Assembly (NCBI GenBank): GCA_039096225.1
Contig: JBBPEB010000025.1
Span: 205,001 to 269,000, forward strand
Reading direction: 5' to 3'
From: Blastocystis sp. Blastoise
Taxonomy: Eukaryota; Sar; Bigyra; Opalinata; Blastocystidae
DNA: 64,000 nucleotides
The position numbers and the translations under genes were made by a program. Below the pieces are notes generated by a model. That model did not search any database. It worked only from the letters and a program-made list of their open reading frames with translations, and had not been told where the DNA came from. Position 1 is the first letter of the stretch. Each line of letters begins with the position of its first letter. Of this stretch, positions 32,361 to 46,651 are shown piece by piece.

Positions 32361-35300
32361 TTATTGTGAAATAAGAGCAATCTTAACAGAGGATTGTTCT
32401 TTTGATTCGGAATTGTATTCTTCAAACCATACTGATGGATTTCGTTTTCGAATGTGTTTATGAGAACAGCAATTCAAAGAAAATGAAGACTTTGTATAAT
32501 ATAAATATATAATATATATAAATAGAATAAGAATACAAATAATGGTAATAAAAACATATAACATTGGATTCATAAATATATTATATCGAATAGTAATATC
32601 TGAAGAAGTTGTAAATATACATGCGTCAAAACTAGAATCATATTTAATAATTTGTTTCTTTAGGAATATACGAACAAAATCAGATATTTGGGAAATAAAT
32701 AAATCTTTCGATTTTAAACAAACAGCGAATCGTACGGTGATCTGAATCACGAACTGTGTTCCAGAGGATAAAGCATATGTATTTGTATCTAAAAACATAA
32801 TATCTCTAACGTATTCTAATGATTCTATAAACTGATTCGATAAAACAGTATAAAGAGAAAAAAGTTGTTTTCCTCCTAACTGGTCAAAATATGTATTATT
32901 GATATATAATGGTATATCTACATAAAAAAGAGGAAAAGGAGGAGAGTTTTCAGTAGGTATAGAATAACAAGTAGATATATCAATAATATCCCAATTAAAC
33001 GATGTGCTATTCACAATACATTTTCTAGACATATAAGTAGTTGTACTATTCAGACATAGACTATATTGTGTCTTCCCTACTTCAATAGCCTTCCAAGGAG
33101 AATCACTAGAACACTCAGCAGTCTTAACAATAATAGTAACACTTGATGTAGTTTCATGATCAGGATTTGAAGCAGTAATAAAAAGAGCTAAAGTAGATGT
33201 TAAGGAAGTCGGTATTCCCGTGATTATTCCATTTGTGTTATTAAAGTATAATCCGATAGGTAAAGGAGTATTTAATTTCCATGAGGAAATATAGTAACAA
33301 GAAAGAGGAATTAAAGGAATAATAGGAATATTTTTATAGAATGTGAATGTACTAGGAATATAAATAATAACAGGTTGTTTATATTTACATTGATTTATAA
33401 TAATATCCCATACAGGTGGATTTATATTAAGACATTGACGATATCTATATCCTTCTTTATTTGTATCATCACATGGAAGCATAGCTAATTCTCCTTTTTT
33501 AGTATTATTCCATATGTCTTGATCTGGACAATATAGAGGTTCTATAGATAATATGAGTTTTGTATCTCCTTTATTATCTTGATTTAGTGCAGTAATTGTA
33601 AATACAGTAGGAGAAAGAACTTTAGAACAATCACCAAATATAGTTCCTGTAATATCATCTATATCTAATCCTAGAGGAAGAGAAGGAGATACTATATAAT
33701 GATTACATATACCAATACATATAGGAGAAAGAACAGGAAATTTATCATTAATAAACAGTGTAATAGTAGTATTTGGATAGGATATTGAAGGTGCACTATA
33801 TATACAATTATAATCTATAGGTGACCAATAAGGAGGATCTGAGAATTGACATGTACGTATCATCATACCTTCCATATATAATTGTGTACAGGGTAATTCA
33901 TATTTTGTTCCAGTATCAACTTGTGGCCAAATACCATCAGATACACAAAATGGATTTATAATTCGAATTGTAATATTCTGTATACATTGTGTAATATTAT
34001 TTTCATTTAAAGCAGATATTTGATAAGTTATAGATGTATCATATAATGTTGTAGGAACGCCATAAATAACACCTTCATATAAATCTAATCCAAGAGATAA
34101 CGAAGGAGTAATTTCCCATGAATAAGGTAATCCGATAGTATTTATTGGATAAATAAATACACTATTAAATATAAATACAGTAAAATTCAAAGATTCATAT
34201 TCAAAGTATAAAGTTGAGTTTTCTGAAGTAAAATAATAGAGAATATCACTATATTTAGGATATTCATAAGGTATACAATAACGAATGCTTATACCTCTTG
34301 TATTATTCACATGAACTATTGCTTGATGCATAGTCCCTGAATAAGCTAATCCCCAATCATCATTATCACTAAAACAATAGGTTTTTGTTGTTGTACCTAC
34401 AACTATAATAGTAACTGGAGTAGAAATAGATCCATATTCATTAGTAGCTGTGACAACATAATCAGTAATATCACTATTATGTACAATAATACCTAAAATA
34501 ATACCCGTATCTTTATAGAAATAAAGTCCTTGAGGTAATTGTTCACATGTATAAGTGACATTTAATGCATTTATAGAGGGAACCATACGTGTAATTATAT
34601 TATCTATTTGATATACAACATAATCCGGAGAATACTTGAAAAATGTAGGTTTACTGGGAATACATGAAGTATATACTGTAGATTCTAGAATTCCCATGGA
34701 ATTACAATATCTAGCATGATACCCTGTATAGTAAGGATCACAAGATAATAAGGAATATGTGTTAAGAGGAGTTGCAGGCCATCGATTATCCGTAAGAGGA
34801 CAACAACAAGAAGAAGAAGAAGTTAGAGTAGGAGAAACAAAAAGAGAAAAAGAAGCTAATTGAAAAGAATAAGACGTACATTGATCATCATTATTCATTA
34901 TATTCTTATATATATCAATATTCTGATTCTTACATTCTAATATTCGAATACGATATATATTATAAGATATAGTAGTTATAAAGGAATATGTTTTCGTTAC
35001 ATTATATTCGAAGAATGTTTCATTTAAGACAAGATGTAAAGGAGTATAGGAAAACCCTTTATCGTTAGATCCCTCTAAAATCCAACTGGAAGGATGTAAC
35101 TGGTTGCACGTGATACCAGTTCGAATAGAATAACCAGAAGCAATATATCGTGCGCTTTGTTTATATTGATATCCAAATGTGATTGAATCACATGTTTGTT
35201 GAGATCGATACAATGTATTATTATTTCTATCAAATATATACTTTAACAAATAAGGATAAGGATACGAAAGAGATTGATCTATACCTATTGGATCTCCATT

Positions 35301-38300
35301 AAGTAACTTTGTTTCTCCATAAGTAGAAAAATGAATATTTCCATAGAAATATGAATATTTATAATCTTCATCAGACATATGAGTTTCAATAGCTATTACA
35401 AAAGATGTAATTGGAATATTGGATGAAGATAATGATATGTTTTCTTTAGTAAATGAAGAGATTAAGAAATCATTTGTATACACAAATAAACAATCATCAC
35501 ATGTTGAATCTGCTAAAGTAGAATCAGTAATCGTCGTATCAGGTATGTGAAATCTTTCTATTTCTATACCATTTATATATAGAATAAGACCTGATTTATA
35601 ATGTAATGTTAGAACAAATGAATAATAAGAAGTGATTGAGGTTTCTATAACTTTACGATAATACGTAGTTATATGTACAGGAAAAGGTAACTGATGATTT
35701 TGAGCTTCCAACCAATCAGAATCATCATAATGTAATGATAACCAATCAAATCCAATCCTGTTTTGTGAAGATGTATTTATTTCCACAGATTTCGAGTTAT
35801 TATAAAGAAGAGTATTATTTTGTTGGGTAGGCATAGGATCCATAGAGTTCCATATATGCCATATAGTATTATAAATAGAATCATATATACTTAAAGTAAA
35901 TGTAGTTATAATAGTAGGTTGATATATAGTAGGTGCATAAGATATTAAGAATTGATTATTTGAATATATTTCTATATATGAATCATCCCATCCTTCCCTT
36001 AGAGAGTCAAAGAGATATAAATTATATATACCTTCAAAGATACACATTGAAACAGTAATATTTGTGTTTTCTGGAATATTCTTAATAGAGTAAATATGCT
36101 CTTTTTTACTATTACTTATATAAAGCTGTTTATTTTTATGTTTAATATTAGAATAAGAATATATATTAAGATGAAATAGAGAATGAATACCATGACAATA
36201 ATCTATAGTAATAGTCAATGAACAGAAGTGTTTATTCCCAAGAATATCTTCAACTTCTATAGTCACCTTTTGTGATTTGGTAAATACAATAGGTTTACCA
36301 TAGATATATCCATTATTACTATCTATATGTAAACCTATAGGAAGAATACCATCATATATAGAGAAGGAATTGTAGTAATTAACTATAGTCTTATCTGAAT
36401 CTAAATTAGATGTATTCTCAATAGATGTATATAAAGAGAAAGAAGGAAGAGGCTGAAATACATTGAAAAGAAAAGTAAATGAAGTATTATTAGAATTATT
36501 ATTAGAAGTATTATTATTATTAATATTATTATTAATATTATTATTAATATTATTATTAATATTATTATTATTATGAATATTATGAATATTAATATTATTT
36601 ATATTATTACTATTACTATTAGAAAAAGAGAATAAAGAAGCTAGAGACATATACTGAGGAATAATAGGATCGATATCAGTATCATGTATATATGTATATG
36701 TATTATTTGAATATGCAATTACAGTAGGTTCAACAGTACATAAATTAATAGCTTGAAATTCTATTTCAGCAAATCCAACAGAAGGTTGAAGTTTATAATC
36801 ACTTAGTCGATAAACAACAAGAACATAAATAGGAAATGGTTTTATATGATTTGTCATTAAGAAACAACGTCTTTCATTTCGTTTTGTCCATAATATATTA
36901 TTCCTTCTATCTAAATTAGTACATTTCTTGATATCTGCATAATTATGAGGACATCCATATATAGACCAAGAATGTGGATCTTGTTCTGGCATATCTGGAG
37001 CAGTTACTATACAATAACTATTATAATATAAATCATCTAATTGTCTTTGAAAGTAAATAGTTATAGTTGCAGAACTTTCTAGAAGACTTCGAAAGACATA
37101 AGACCATTTTGTATTATAAGAATGATCCATTAGGTTATCACATTGATAAGGATATTTATATGAACAATTCAAAGAATAGAAATCATTACGTATCATAGAC
37201 CCCCTCGTTTCATAGAATTGTATCGATATTTGATGAAGTGAAGTATATAGAGATGATAATTGTGTATTTCTAAAGAGAAGAATCCAAGCAAATGTATTAT
37301 TCCCTTGAATACAATAAGGAGAAGAAGGGAATGAAATATGGCGTAATACAGGCTCTGTAGATGTATATGTAGAATACGTATTAGAATCAATAATAGTACT
37401 ACTTATATATGTACGATATATTTCATATCCATTTATATAAAGTATGAATCCAGCTGCAGAATGAAGTAATATATCGATAGTATGACCAATATAAGAAGAT
37501 GGAATATATATAGTTTTACGATATCGTTGAAGATGATAATTAATAATAACATCATTTTTAATATATGTATCTGAAAGTATCCACGAATTATCTAGAATAT
37601 AATCAGGTAGATACCAATTATTAGGAACAAGAATAGGTGTAGTATGACAATAGATTGAAGGATCATTGAAATAAATTACATAATGAAAAGGAAATATAAC
37701 TTGTTCTATGAATGATTGAGATAAATGAAAAGAAAAGTAAGACACATAAATATCAGGTAATAGAGTAGTAGAAAGAGAAGAAGATGATGATGATAATAAT
37801 GATGAATGTGATAATGATGAATTTGATAATGATGAATTTGATAAATTTGATAAATTTGATAAATTTGATAAATTTGACGATGAATTATTATTTATATTTT
37901 TTATATTTATCATTTTAGAAGAAGAAAAAATATATGTATAGAAATTAATATTAGAATCAGGGTCCCATGTAGTATATTGATAATTACTAAATTTTAGAAT
38001 ATACTCACCTTCTTCAAGACATACCATAGAATCATAAATAGTATATAATCCAGAATGATAATGAAGAAGATAATGATCTGATGTATATATAGAAAAGAAT
38101 TCATCATAAGGAGTTGAAATAGAAGAAGAAAAGGAAATAGAAAGAGGAATATGGGTATCTATAGAGCAACTACTAACAATAATAGTGATTGTACAGTATA
38201 CATGCTGATTAGTAGATACAGAAATAGCACTAATAGTAATATTATTTGCATAATTCATTGTAGGTATACCTTCAAATGTACCAGAATAAGAAGAAAATGT

Positions 38301-40032
38301 AATACCAAGAGGTAGAACTGATGGTATTAATATAGAGAAATCAGAATAACCAGAAGAAATAGGAGGTTCATATATAGTATAACCAATATACCAATGAAAA
38401 ATTGAAGATTTATATTGAAAAGAAGAAATATAAGGAGCATCATAATACCCTAATATCTGAAATTCAGAAAGTTCAGCTGTGGATGAAAAACTCTGAATAG
38501 AATCAATATTGAGTCGAATAGATTTATAACTTTGATTATTACTATATATAGGAATATATATAGATTCTTTACGACCTAAAGAAGAAGGAAATGTAATTCT
38601 TTTTAGTAATACATAAGTAGTACCATCAGTAGAGCCATATATACTCACATTATCAGGATCATAAAGGAAAGAATGAGAAGTAGACACAAATTCTACTATA
38701 TTAAACCATTCTTTATGGTTTTCTGGAAATATATAATCAATAGAACAATTCGTTTTTAATATACAGGACCAATATGTTCTTCTATTATTATCAAATAAAT
38801 AAGAAGGTGACTGAAAAGATATATTTTGCTTCTCTTTATTAGTATCTGTAGAAAATAAAGAAGATATATTCATCTTTTTATTTGTATTATGTTGAACAAT
38901 CGATCCCTGAATAAATCTATTATTCTTTTTCCCTATGAGCGGGAAATGAAGAATCGAAAGAAGATCTTTCCCGGGAATATGTATATTTGTCGAATGAACT
39001 TCAATAGCTATAATAACAGTATCATTAATTGTTCCAATACTTCGAGTATCAATAGTATATATAGTATCTATATAATCAGGATCTTCCTCAATAGCATAAG
39101 TAGTAGGAACGATAGTAATACCTTCACGAAAATGTTTTCTTAATAATTCATAACCATTTAAATAAACAGCTATAGCTTCTTTAGATGTTACACATAATAT
39201 AGACTCCGTATATATAGAAAGAAAGGAAGGAATCGTATAAAGAAATCGATAGTACCGCGTCACTCGTAACGTATCTGGGAATTGACCAATAGAATATAAG
39301 GTCCAAGAATCATCTGTATAAGATACTGATTTCCATGAATTCGAATATTGAGGAAGAATAGTATAATGAGCAGAAGAAGAAGAGGATAAATATAAAAATG
39401 CTATATAATAATATAATTTATATGATCAAAAAAAAAAGTTCTTATTTTATGTATATTTAAATATATATTGATTTTTATAAGAATATAATTATATATTTCT
39501 ACATAATACAATTAAGTAGCAACAATAATAATATTAATTAATTATATATATACTTGAAAAATGGTTTACTAATCGTTTTCCATTATCTAAACGACTATAA
39601 AGAATAGGTATGTTCTCTAAGTAAATCGTAAATGTAGATCCAGAATCCCATCCAGATTCATGTCTATTAAATGAAATATATAGTTATATATCATATATTA
39701 TGAAACAAATCATATATTAGATTTAAAAAAATACTGATCTTCTGACACTACAGAGTAAAAGCCTGGATCTAAATAGATTTTGTATTCCTTCTTGGAGTAA
39801 TCTTCAAAATCTTCGTTCATATAAAAAATAAGGTCAGTAAAGTCAGAGAGACCAGTATAAATGGCCAGACTTTCTCGATAAGAATTAGTTGAGAATTGTC
39901 TCTGTACAGTTACTACAACTTTGCTATCATTCTGTTTGGCAATAACGAGATCTATAGGTGATATATATACATCATATAATTAGGTGTAAATATACAAATA
40001 AAGAATAATAGCAAGAGATTAACAGTGAACAT
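32361..40032 (-). CDS. Giant type I surface protein A (galactose-binding, putative-Ig and Cys-repeat modules)
   Basis: Four exons (40032-39996, 39951-39735, 39663-39554, 39400-32361) encode 2,467 aa, stop TAA. It begins with a signal peptide (MFTVNLLLLFFIYLVIA). Then come 'ESGWDSGS/REGWDDSYIEIY' modules, jelly-roll units with the motif LILYINGIEIER, F5/8C-like segments (SWSIYGC, SWILEGSNDKG), six He_PIG-type Ig repeats (pattern LPxGLxxxxxxGxIxGxPT), and about five Cys repeats of the form CxxDxxW...G...C...R.C...W...C. Near the C-terminus is one TM helix (YVFITIICILILFIYIIYLY) and a short basic tail. This is a cell-surface adhesin-like or receptor-like protein; the ligand is unknown. Same architecture as the protein at 48195-56153. 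Codons follow the AT-rich background. Confidence 0.88.
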
Positions 40033-40349
40033 AGACTTTAGTTATGCCAATCTTAAATAAATGTTAAGAATAATCACTGATTAAGGCAAAAAGAAAATAT
40101 CTCCTTTTTATTCATTATTGCTAGATTTTCAGAGAAAACATGTATATCCCCATGATTATTTTTATTAATTAAAAAGTGTAAAAAAAGTCACTGAATATAA
40201 TTTCTTTTTCTTTTGTTGCTTTACTTGACTATATTCATATTCACACATAAAAGTAATTCGAAATTCGATGTTTCTTGAAATTACAATAACAAATAAAAGC
40301 TTATTGAGTGAAATTAAATACAACAAACATAACTATTCTTTTAAAGAAA
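40033..40349. other. Intergenic region between surface protein A and MTG1
   Basis: AT-rich, promoter side of surface protein A and 3' side of the MTG1-like gene. Nothing else is visible. Confidence 0.4.
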
Positions 40350-40911
40350 TTACAACTTAAGATCATCGATAATAAACTTGCCTAATTGTCCCAGCCTATA
40401 CATCTTTATAAGTTGTTGATTTGCTTCTAATGGTGATTTTTTGCTTTTTCCATAAATGACATTTTGAATCTAATAAATTGATATAGTTATGTAAAAAATA
40501 AATCATATACATCTACAATATTATCTGTTGGTGCTTTTAGATTCAATAGCTATAGTAAAAATAAGATTATTGTATAGATAATCATTGTATACTTGAACAT
40601 ATTTGAATTGTTCTTTTTTGTTTAATAAATATAATAAGTAATCTGCTAAAATATCTTCTCCAACTATCCTATCTTTAACACTTCCTAAAAATATTATATT
40701 GATTATGAATGATGTGAAAATAGAGTAGAGATATTTCAGTATATATATAATTCTATACCAATTAAAGCCAATTTTAATCCAACTTCATTTTGTTGAATAT
40801 TAGGAATAAAAATACCAGGAGTATCATATAAATATATATCTGGATTCACATGAACCTATAGAGAGTTAAAAAAATAGTTTTATATTCTATATATTCTTGT
40901 TACTAGATATT

Positions 40912-40952
<41 letters not shown>

Positions 40953-41862
40953 TTTAATAGGATGAATAGTTTTTGTAACACCAGGTTGACCAGCGACTTT
41001 TACACCCTTTTCTATATATACATATATATAAAATATAATATATATAACTATATATATACATAAAACATAATATATAAAACATATCTAAATATATATATAT
41101 AATATATTATATATAACTATATATATATATATAAAATATAATGTATAAAATACATATATATACATAAAACATATATATAATATAATATATAAAACAATAT
41201 ATATACTATTTCTAGTATCATTATAACATTTAAGCATATCATTAATAATAGTACTTTTTCCTACATTAGGAATACCACAAATCATATAATAACAACCAGA
41301 TATTTTAAATTTAGGAGGAGTAATTTGAACCATCGTTGACAAAATACTGTTGATATTAGAACGATTAATATGAGAAGTGAAGATCACATTCATTTGTTGA
41401 GATTTACAATATGATTTCAATTGATTTTTTTCTTCTAAAGATATAAGATCTGATTTGTGCATCAGGATACACTTTGGTTTATTGGAAAACAGTTTATCTA
41501 ACTCAGGATTCTGAGATGAAATGGGAGCTTTCAACAATTAAGAATATATTATAGTTGCAATTTATCTAGTTAAATATCACAATATGGAAATAAAACTATT
41601 TGTATTCAATAATAACAAAATAAAAACGAAAATGGGTAATCCAAAGATAAATAAAATGAATAAAAGATATCCTTGCATCACGAACTTCTAAAATAAGGTC
41701 TAAGTGAGGTAATTTCCTTTGAATTACTGTTGTAGCTCTTGCCATATGTCCAGGAAACCTAAATTATTATTATTATTGTAAATAAATAAGTATATATAGT
41801 CTATACCAGTTGATCTTCCCGGAAAACTCAAAGCAAGTTCGAAATGTATTCAATGAAGACAT
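40350..41862 (-). CDS. MTG1: MTG1/YlqF-type circularly permuted GTPase (mitochondrial ribosome assembly)
   Basis: Exons: 41862-41807, 41758-41671, 41528-41207, 41011-40953, 40855-40759, 40684-40593, 40549-40511, 40469-40350; 290 aa, stop TAA. Motifs occur in the permuted order of the family: WFPGHMARAT, ILEVRDAR (N-terminal), G4 as MHKSD, then G1 GIPNVGKST, G2 region QPGVTKT, G3 YDTPGI, and the C-terminal helical domain ending KMYRLGQLGKF. Human MTG1 and bacterial YlqF/RbgA act in large-subunit ribosome assembly, so this fits with the mL47 gene. The second join (41671 to 41528) is not a normal GT-AG junction: the donor side reads AAGG/ATATCTTTT and the acceptor side GAAA/GCTCCC, so one base is unexplained if AG is used. 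Confidence 0.88.
40918..40952. repeat. (TA)n microsatellite in an MTG1 intron
   Basis: Seventeen or so TA dinucleotides abut the donor of the 40856-40952 intron. Similar TA runs lie at 42402-42436 (HPRT intron) and 45842-45884 (sulfatase intron). Confidence 0.8.
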
Positions 41863-42242
41863 GATGGATTTAATTAAATACAAATATTGATTGATTTCTA
41901 TAATATTTCAGTTGTATCTATTCTATACTATAAAATTATTATGGAAATTTAATTAAAATCAAAAGATTACACAGAATAAAACGATTTACATAAATTATTT
42001 TGTTTTAATAATAACTTTATGATTATTTTTCATTGTATATATATATGATTGAAAAATTTGAAAAAATGATTATGATCCATTTATAAAAACAAAAACAAAT
42101 AAATGTATGAAGATATAAATCTTTATACAATCATATCATATCATATAGAAATGACCAGAAAAAGATAAAACACGATGTAGAAAACAAATAGGAAACATAT
42201 ACTTTTACATATACATAAAAAGAAGAAAGAAAAAAGAGTTTC
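41863..42242. other. Intergenic region
   Basis: AT-rich spacer between the MTG1 start and the HPRT 3' end, both minus. No gene-like signal. Confidence 0.4.
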
Positions 42243-42394
42243 TTAGTTTTTATATTTTTCTATACCTTCTTTAGTAATAATACAAATATGATTAATACAA
42301 CGAAGTTGTTGGTTATAATCAAGACCAAAACCAATCTATAAATATATAATAAATAAATATACAGAGAGAGAAAAACTGGATATTATATAAATAG

Positions 42395-42438
<44 letters not shown>

Positions 42439-43226
42439 ACAAATTTATCAGGAATACTGAATCCACAATAATCAGCTTTAAATCCACAAGAAAGAGGAGT
42501 ACGTTTTTCAAGAAGAGCAGCTACCTATATATATATATATATACAATAATAAAGTAATTAATTCTTTAAAATTTTATTAATCATATAATAACAGATTCCA
42601 ATAATACTTTAAATATATATATATATATATATTATAATAAGAGTATTATACTATAGGATTCTATTATAAATATGATATTTATCTATATACATTAATAGTA
42701 GACACTCCAGATTCTTTAAGATAAGGAACAAGACGACTCATGGTAATACCAGTATCAATGATATCTTCGACTATTAAGACATTCTTTCCTTTTAAGGTAC
42801 TTACATCAATTCCAGAGATAGATACATTACCAGAAGAAGAAGTTCCTTCGTAACTTTTCACTTTAACAAATTCATAAGAGAAATCAAGGTTATAATTCAT
42901 AAGTTGATCAATTAAAGAGGCAAAGAAAGGTTGAGCACCTTTTAAATATAGTATAGAATTTAAAAATATAATGATTTAACGAGATAAATTTAAAAATAAA
43001 ACGTTTTTATCTTTTGATCACATACTTTTAATACACAGAGAACAACTAAAGAAGCGTCGTTATGGTCGGTGTAGATATCATGAGCTAACTTTGCAACACG
43101 ATCGACAATCATACCATGGGGAATCAATACAGATTCAACACAATCATCAAATTGTTTAGGAACATAGAAACAGTCCTTATCATAAACGGCGTTATCGGCG
43201 ATGTTAATAATACCTTCTCTACCCAT
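42243..43226 (-). CDS. Hypoxanthine(-guanine) phosphoribosyltransferase
   Basis: Exons 43226-43026, 42939-42691, 42524-42438 and 42335-42243 encode 209 aa, stop TAA. The PRPP-binding signature [14 protein letters not shown] is intact. Other HPRT hallmarks are [17 protein letters not shown] (flexible start), [11 protein letters not shown] (catalytic loop), [20 protein letters not shown] (base-binding end) and a Lys-rich C-terminus. The enzyme salvages hypoxanthine and guanine to IMP and GMP in the cytosol. The join between exons 1 and 2 is odd: homology demands ...LK|GAQ, but canonical GT (43025) to AG (42939) splicing gives a frame error. Only GT...AA, a TA...AG reading, or one missing G at the acceptor restores it. 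Confidence 0.92.
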
Positions 43227-43737
43227 AGTGGAATTGATCAAAAAATGAAAGAATAGTCAAAAATGTAAACCATGAAAAATCAAAAAAAAATTCTTGGTTG
43301 TAGAAACAGCCGTATTTGATTGGATGAACAGGTTTCGTTTATGAAACAGACACCCTATTATCGAAAAAGGACTTTCTAGGGAAGGTTTTTCAGATTTAAA
43401 AATGTGTAATTATCGAGATCAAGTCGGATTTTATTGAGTAAAGAAATAGATTTAATTAATTTTTACATCTATCGATGAAAATGTATCGTGTCCAGAAAAG
43501 AATTAGTCAATAAAATATTTTAGATGCGTAGAATATATACATTGGAGTTAGTATTTGATATTAGAATTGCGTTTTATGATTGTATATACAAATATTTTTA
43601 AATGATAAACTACAAAGGTTAATTAGACAAAAACTGTTTATTAAGTGTAAAAAATGAATACAAGAGTAACTTAGTATTTACATTTTACAATATGTAGCGA
43701 CGTGTACATAGTTCAATATGGATTATTTGGAAAAAAA
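43227..43737. other. Intergenic region
   Basis: Spacer between the HPRT start and the sulfatase 3' end. It is slightly less AT-biased near 43300-43400; I see no ORF or RNA gene. Confidence 0.4.
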
Positions 43738-45839
43738 TTAGAGATCACCCCAAGGTACCCATGTATTATTATGTTTAGATGGAGCACCATTAGGGTCTGT
43801 GGAAGGAACATAAGGATTGACATAAGTTTCTAATTAAGAATATGAGAATAGTGTATAAATAATTATAATAAAATATATTTAAATACTCATATAACGAACA
43901 AGTCTAGCTAATAATTCCTCAACAACCTAGAGATAGTAATAAATAAAAATATTAATATAATAGTATATATGTACATCAGGATGATCAGTCATGCATTCAT
44001 TGTGTTCTGTTGGATCCTCTTTGACGTTAAATAATTGTAAACGGCTTTCTTCAGAATAATTCATAGATTTTAGTAATTCTCTTTGTCTCCCTGTTGTAGC
44101 TTCTATATATATTATATATTATATATTATATATTATATATTATATATTATATATTATATATTATATATTATATATTATATATTATATATTATATATTATA
44201 TATTATATATTATATATTATATATTATATATTATATATTATATATTATATATTATATATTATATATTATATATTATATATTATATATTATATATTATATA
44301 TTATATATTATATATTATATATTATATATTATATATTATATATTATATATTATATATTATATATTATATATTATATATTATATATTATATATTATATGTT
44401 ATATGTTATATGTTATATATTATATATTAATAATAAAATATTATTATATTATATATTAATAATAAAACATTATTATATATTATATAATAATAAGGTATCC
44501 AAAATAGGATCATTTCTAATAAATATAATAATATATATAAACTATACATAATACTATATATACTCTTATTAAGATCTTGAGCTTTCTCAATGGTCATATC
44601 TTCCAGTTGCCAGCTATAAGGACATCCTGTGTCTCCTACCAAGAGTTTCCATTCCTTATATATTATACCGCCCATAGGACCATTAAACCCAGTTGTATCC
44701 ATATTCAATATAATCTATAAAAAAATGTAAAAATAATAATGAAATTATATTTAGTATAATCTATAAAAATTATATATAAAAATAATAATGAAATTATATT
44801 CAATATAATCTAAAGAAAATATATAAGAATAATAATAATATATAATATTTAGAATTACTATACAATAACAATAAAATGATATATGCTATATTTAATAATA
44901 TATATATATACTTCATCACGAACTCCCTCTTGGGTATCCACAAGATCGTTCCATAAACTGTAACCGTCAAGATCCAGCACGTGCTTATGATTCTCAATAG
45001 TAATATAAGTCATGTCATCCGTTGAATTTCTAGAGAGAGTAAATATATTTATAAGCAATACAATCATTATCAATTATTAAAAAATTTATATGTATAATCT
45101 CTATTGTTTTCTAAATACAGTTAATATATATATATATATATATACCTATGAACATCTACTCCTACTGCTTCTAAAAGTGTTGGTAAGAGATCTGCTGTAT
45201 GTATATATCCATTATATACAGTACTATATAATATAGGAATATATAATATAAATAGTATTCATGTAGATAATAATAATATAAATAGAATTTATAAATATAA
45301 AGAGAAGAGATTATTATAAGTATATATATACCCAGCTTTTTGTTTGACAAGGTTTCCCGCCAAAGCTCCAGTAATACGAACACCCCCTTCATATAAAGAG
45401 TGCTTACCTCCTCGAAGCGGGAAATTCAAACTTCCCGCGTAATCAGAGCACATATTACAAGTAGCATCATGAATAGGACCACCGTTATCGGAAGTGAAGA
45501 GGAAGATAGTATTATCATAAAGACCTCTATATATAATATAATATATATAAATTTACAAAAAAATATAAATATAACATTTATTCTTATCATAATAAAGAGA
45601 ATTGCTAGTTAAAAAAAAGTGATTCATTATATATATATACTTATCTTTTAATGCTTGTGTGATATTTCCAATACCCTCATCCATACAAGTAACCATACCT
45701 ATATATATATATATAATAATAATAATAAAATAGAATTACAACAGCATTATAACTACTCTATATATATATATACCTGCAAAATGTCTTCGTTTTTCATTAG
45801 TAATAGTTTTTTCATATCGTGTTACATAACTATCTGGAA

Positions 45840-45892
<53 letters not shown>

Positions 45893-46651
45893 TATGCTTA
45901 TTTTAAGCAAATTAAAACATATATATAAATCAATAAATAAAATATACACAAATATATGTAATAATTATATATATATATATACTTCAGTAGGATCATGGAG
46001 AGCTTGAAATGACATATACATATAAAAAGGTGTGCTTTCATCATGTTTATTAATAATATCAATAGCTTCCTTCGTAAATAAGTGAGTACTATATTTACCT
46101 TTAGCATCATAATCAATAATAGAACAATTCTGACCACATCGAGGGCCATTATCACGTCGGAAATCATATCCTCCACTAACAGAATGTGTATAATAATCTT
46201 GACCGCCATTATAGTAACCATAAAATGTATCAAAACCTCTAAATGTAGGCGTAAAATCCCATTTCCAGAAACCTTGATGCCATTTCCCAATAGCATGAGT
46301 CGAATATCCAGCTTCTTTTAATAATGATGGTAGTGTAGTCTCATTTAAGGGAAGACCCTGAGGTTCTTGAGGGAAAATAACGTAGTGTTGAAGACCATAA
46401 TGAGAAGGATAACGACCTGTTAAAATAGAAGCACGTGAAGGACTACACACATCTTGAGTATAATAACGATTTAAGTTGATTCCATCCTTCATAAATGAAT
46501 TAAGTGTTGGAGTATAGATGAGATCTTTTGTCCTTGTTCCAATATCGTTCCATCCCATATCATCAGCGATGAAAATAATAATGTTAGGCTTTGTACCAGT
46601 TACTCCACATAACAAAGCAAAGAAAAAAATAACAACCGAAAACTGTTTCAT
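43738..46651 (-). CDS. Secreted/lysosomal arylsulfatase (ARSB-like)
   Basis: Ten exons join in phase: 46651-45983, 45840-45774, 45698-45641, 45526-45332, 45223-45146, 45029-44912, 44714-44564, 44102-43975, 43926-43887, 43829-43738; 531 aa, stop TAA. A signal peptide (MKQFSVVIFFFALLCGVTG) precedes KPNIIIFIADDMGWND (metal-binding Asp pair), the sulfatase signature CSPSRASILTGRY whose Cys is converted to formylglycine, GKWHQG, and FLFTSDNGG. The order and spacing match arylsulfatase B and related family S1 sulfatases that remove sulfate from sugars. The active site is complete, so a formylglycine-generating enzyme must exist elsewhere in the genome. The substrate is not predictable. The gene shares a 1.5-kb divergent spacer with surface protein B. 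Confidence 0.93.
44103..44563 (-). repeat. Sulfatase intron with a 9-bp satellite (TATATTATA)n
   Basis: From about 44104 to 44425 the plus strand is a near-perfect 9-base tandem array (some 35 copies). It sits just inside the acceptor of the 44103-44563 intron; flanking exon phases agree. Confidence 0.85.
45842..45884. repeat. (TA)n microsatellite in a sulfatase intron
   Basis: About 21 TA dinucleotides directly at the acceptor of the 45841-45982 intron. Confidence 0.8.

Noticed and set aside
44101-44430. Tyr/Ile-rich ORF in the 9-bp array near 44.1 kb
   Set aside because: The array lies inside a sulfatase intron whose flanking exons join in phase; the ORF is a repeat artefact.
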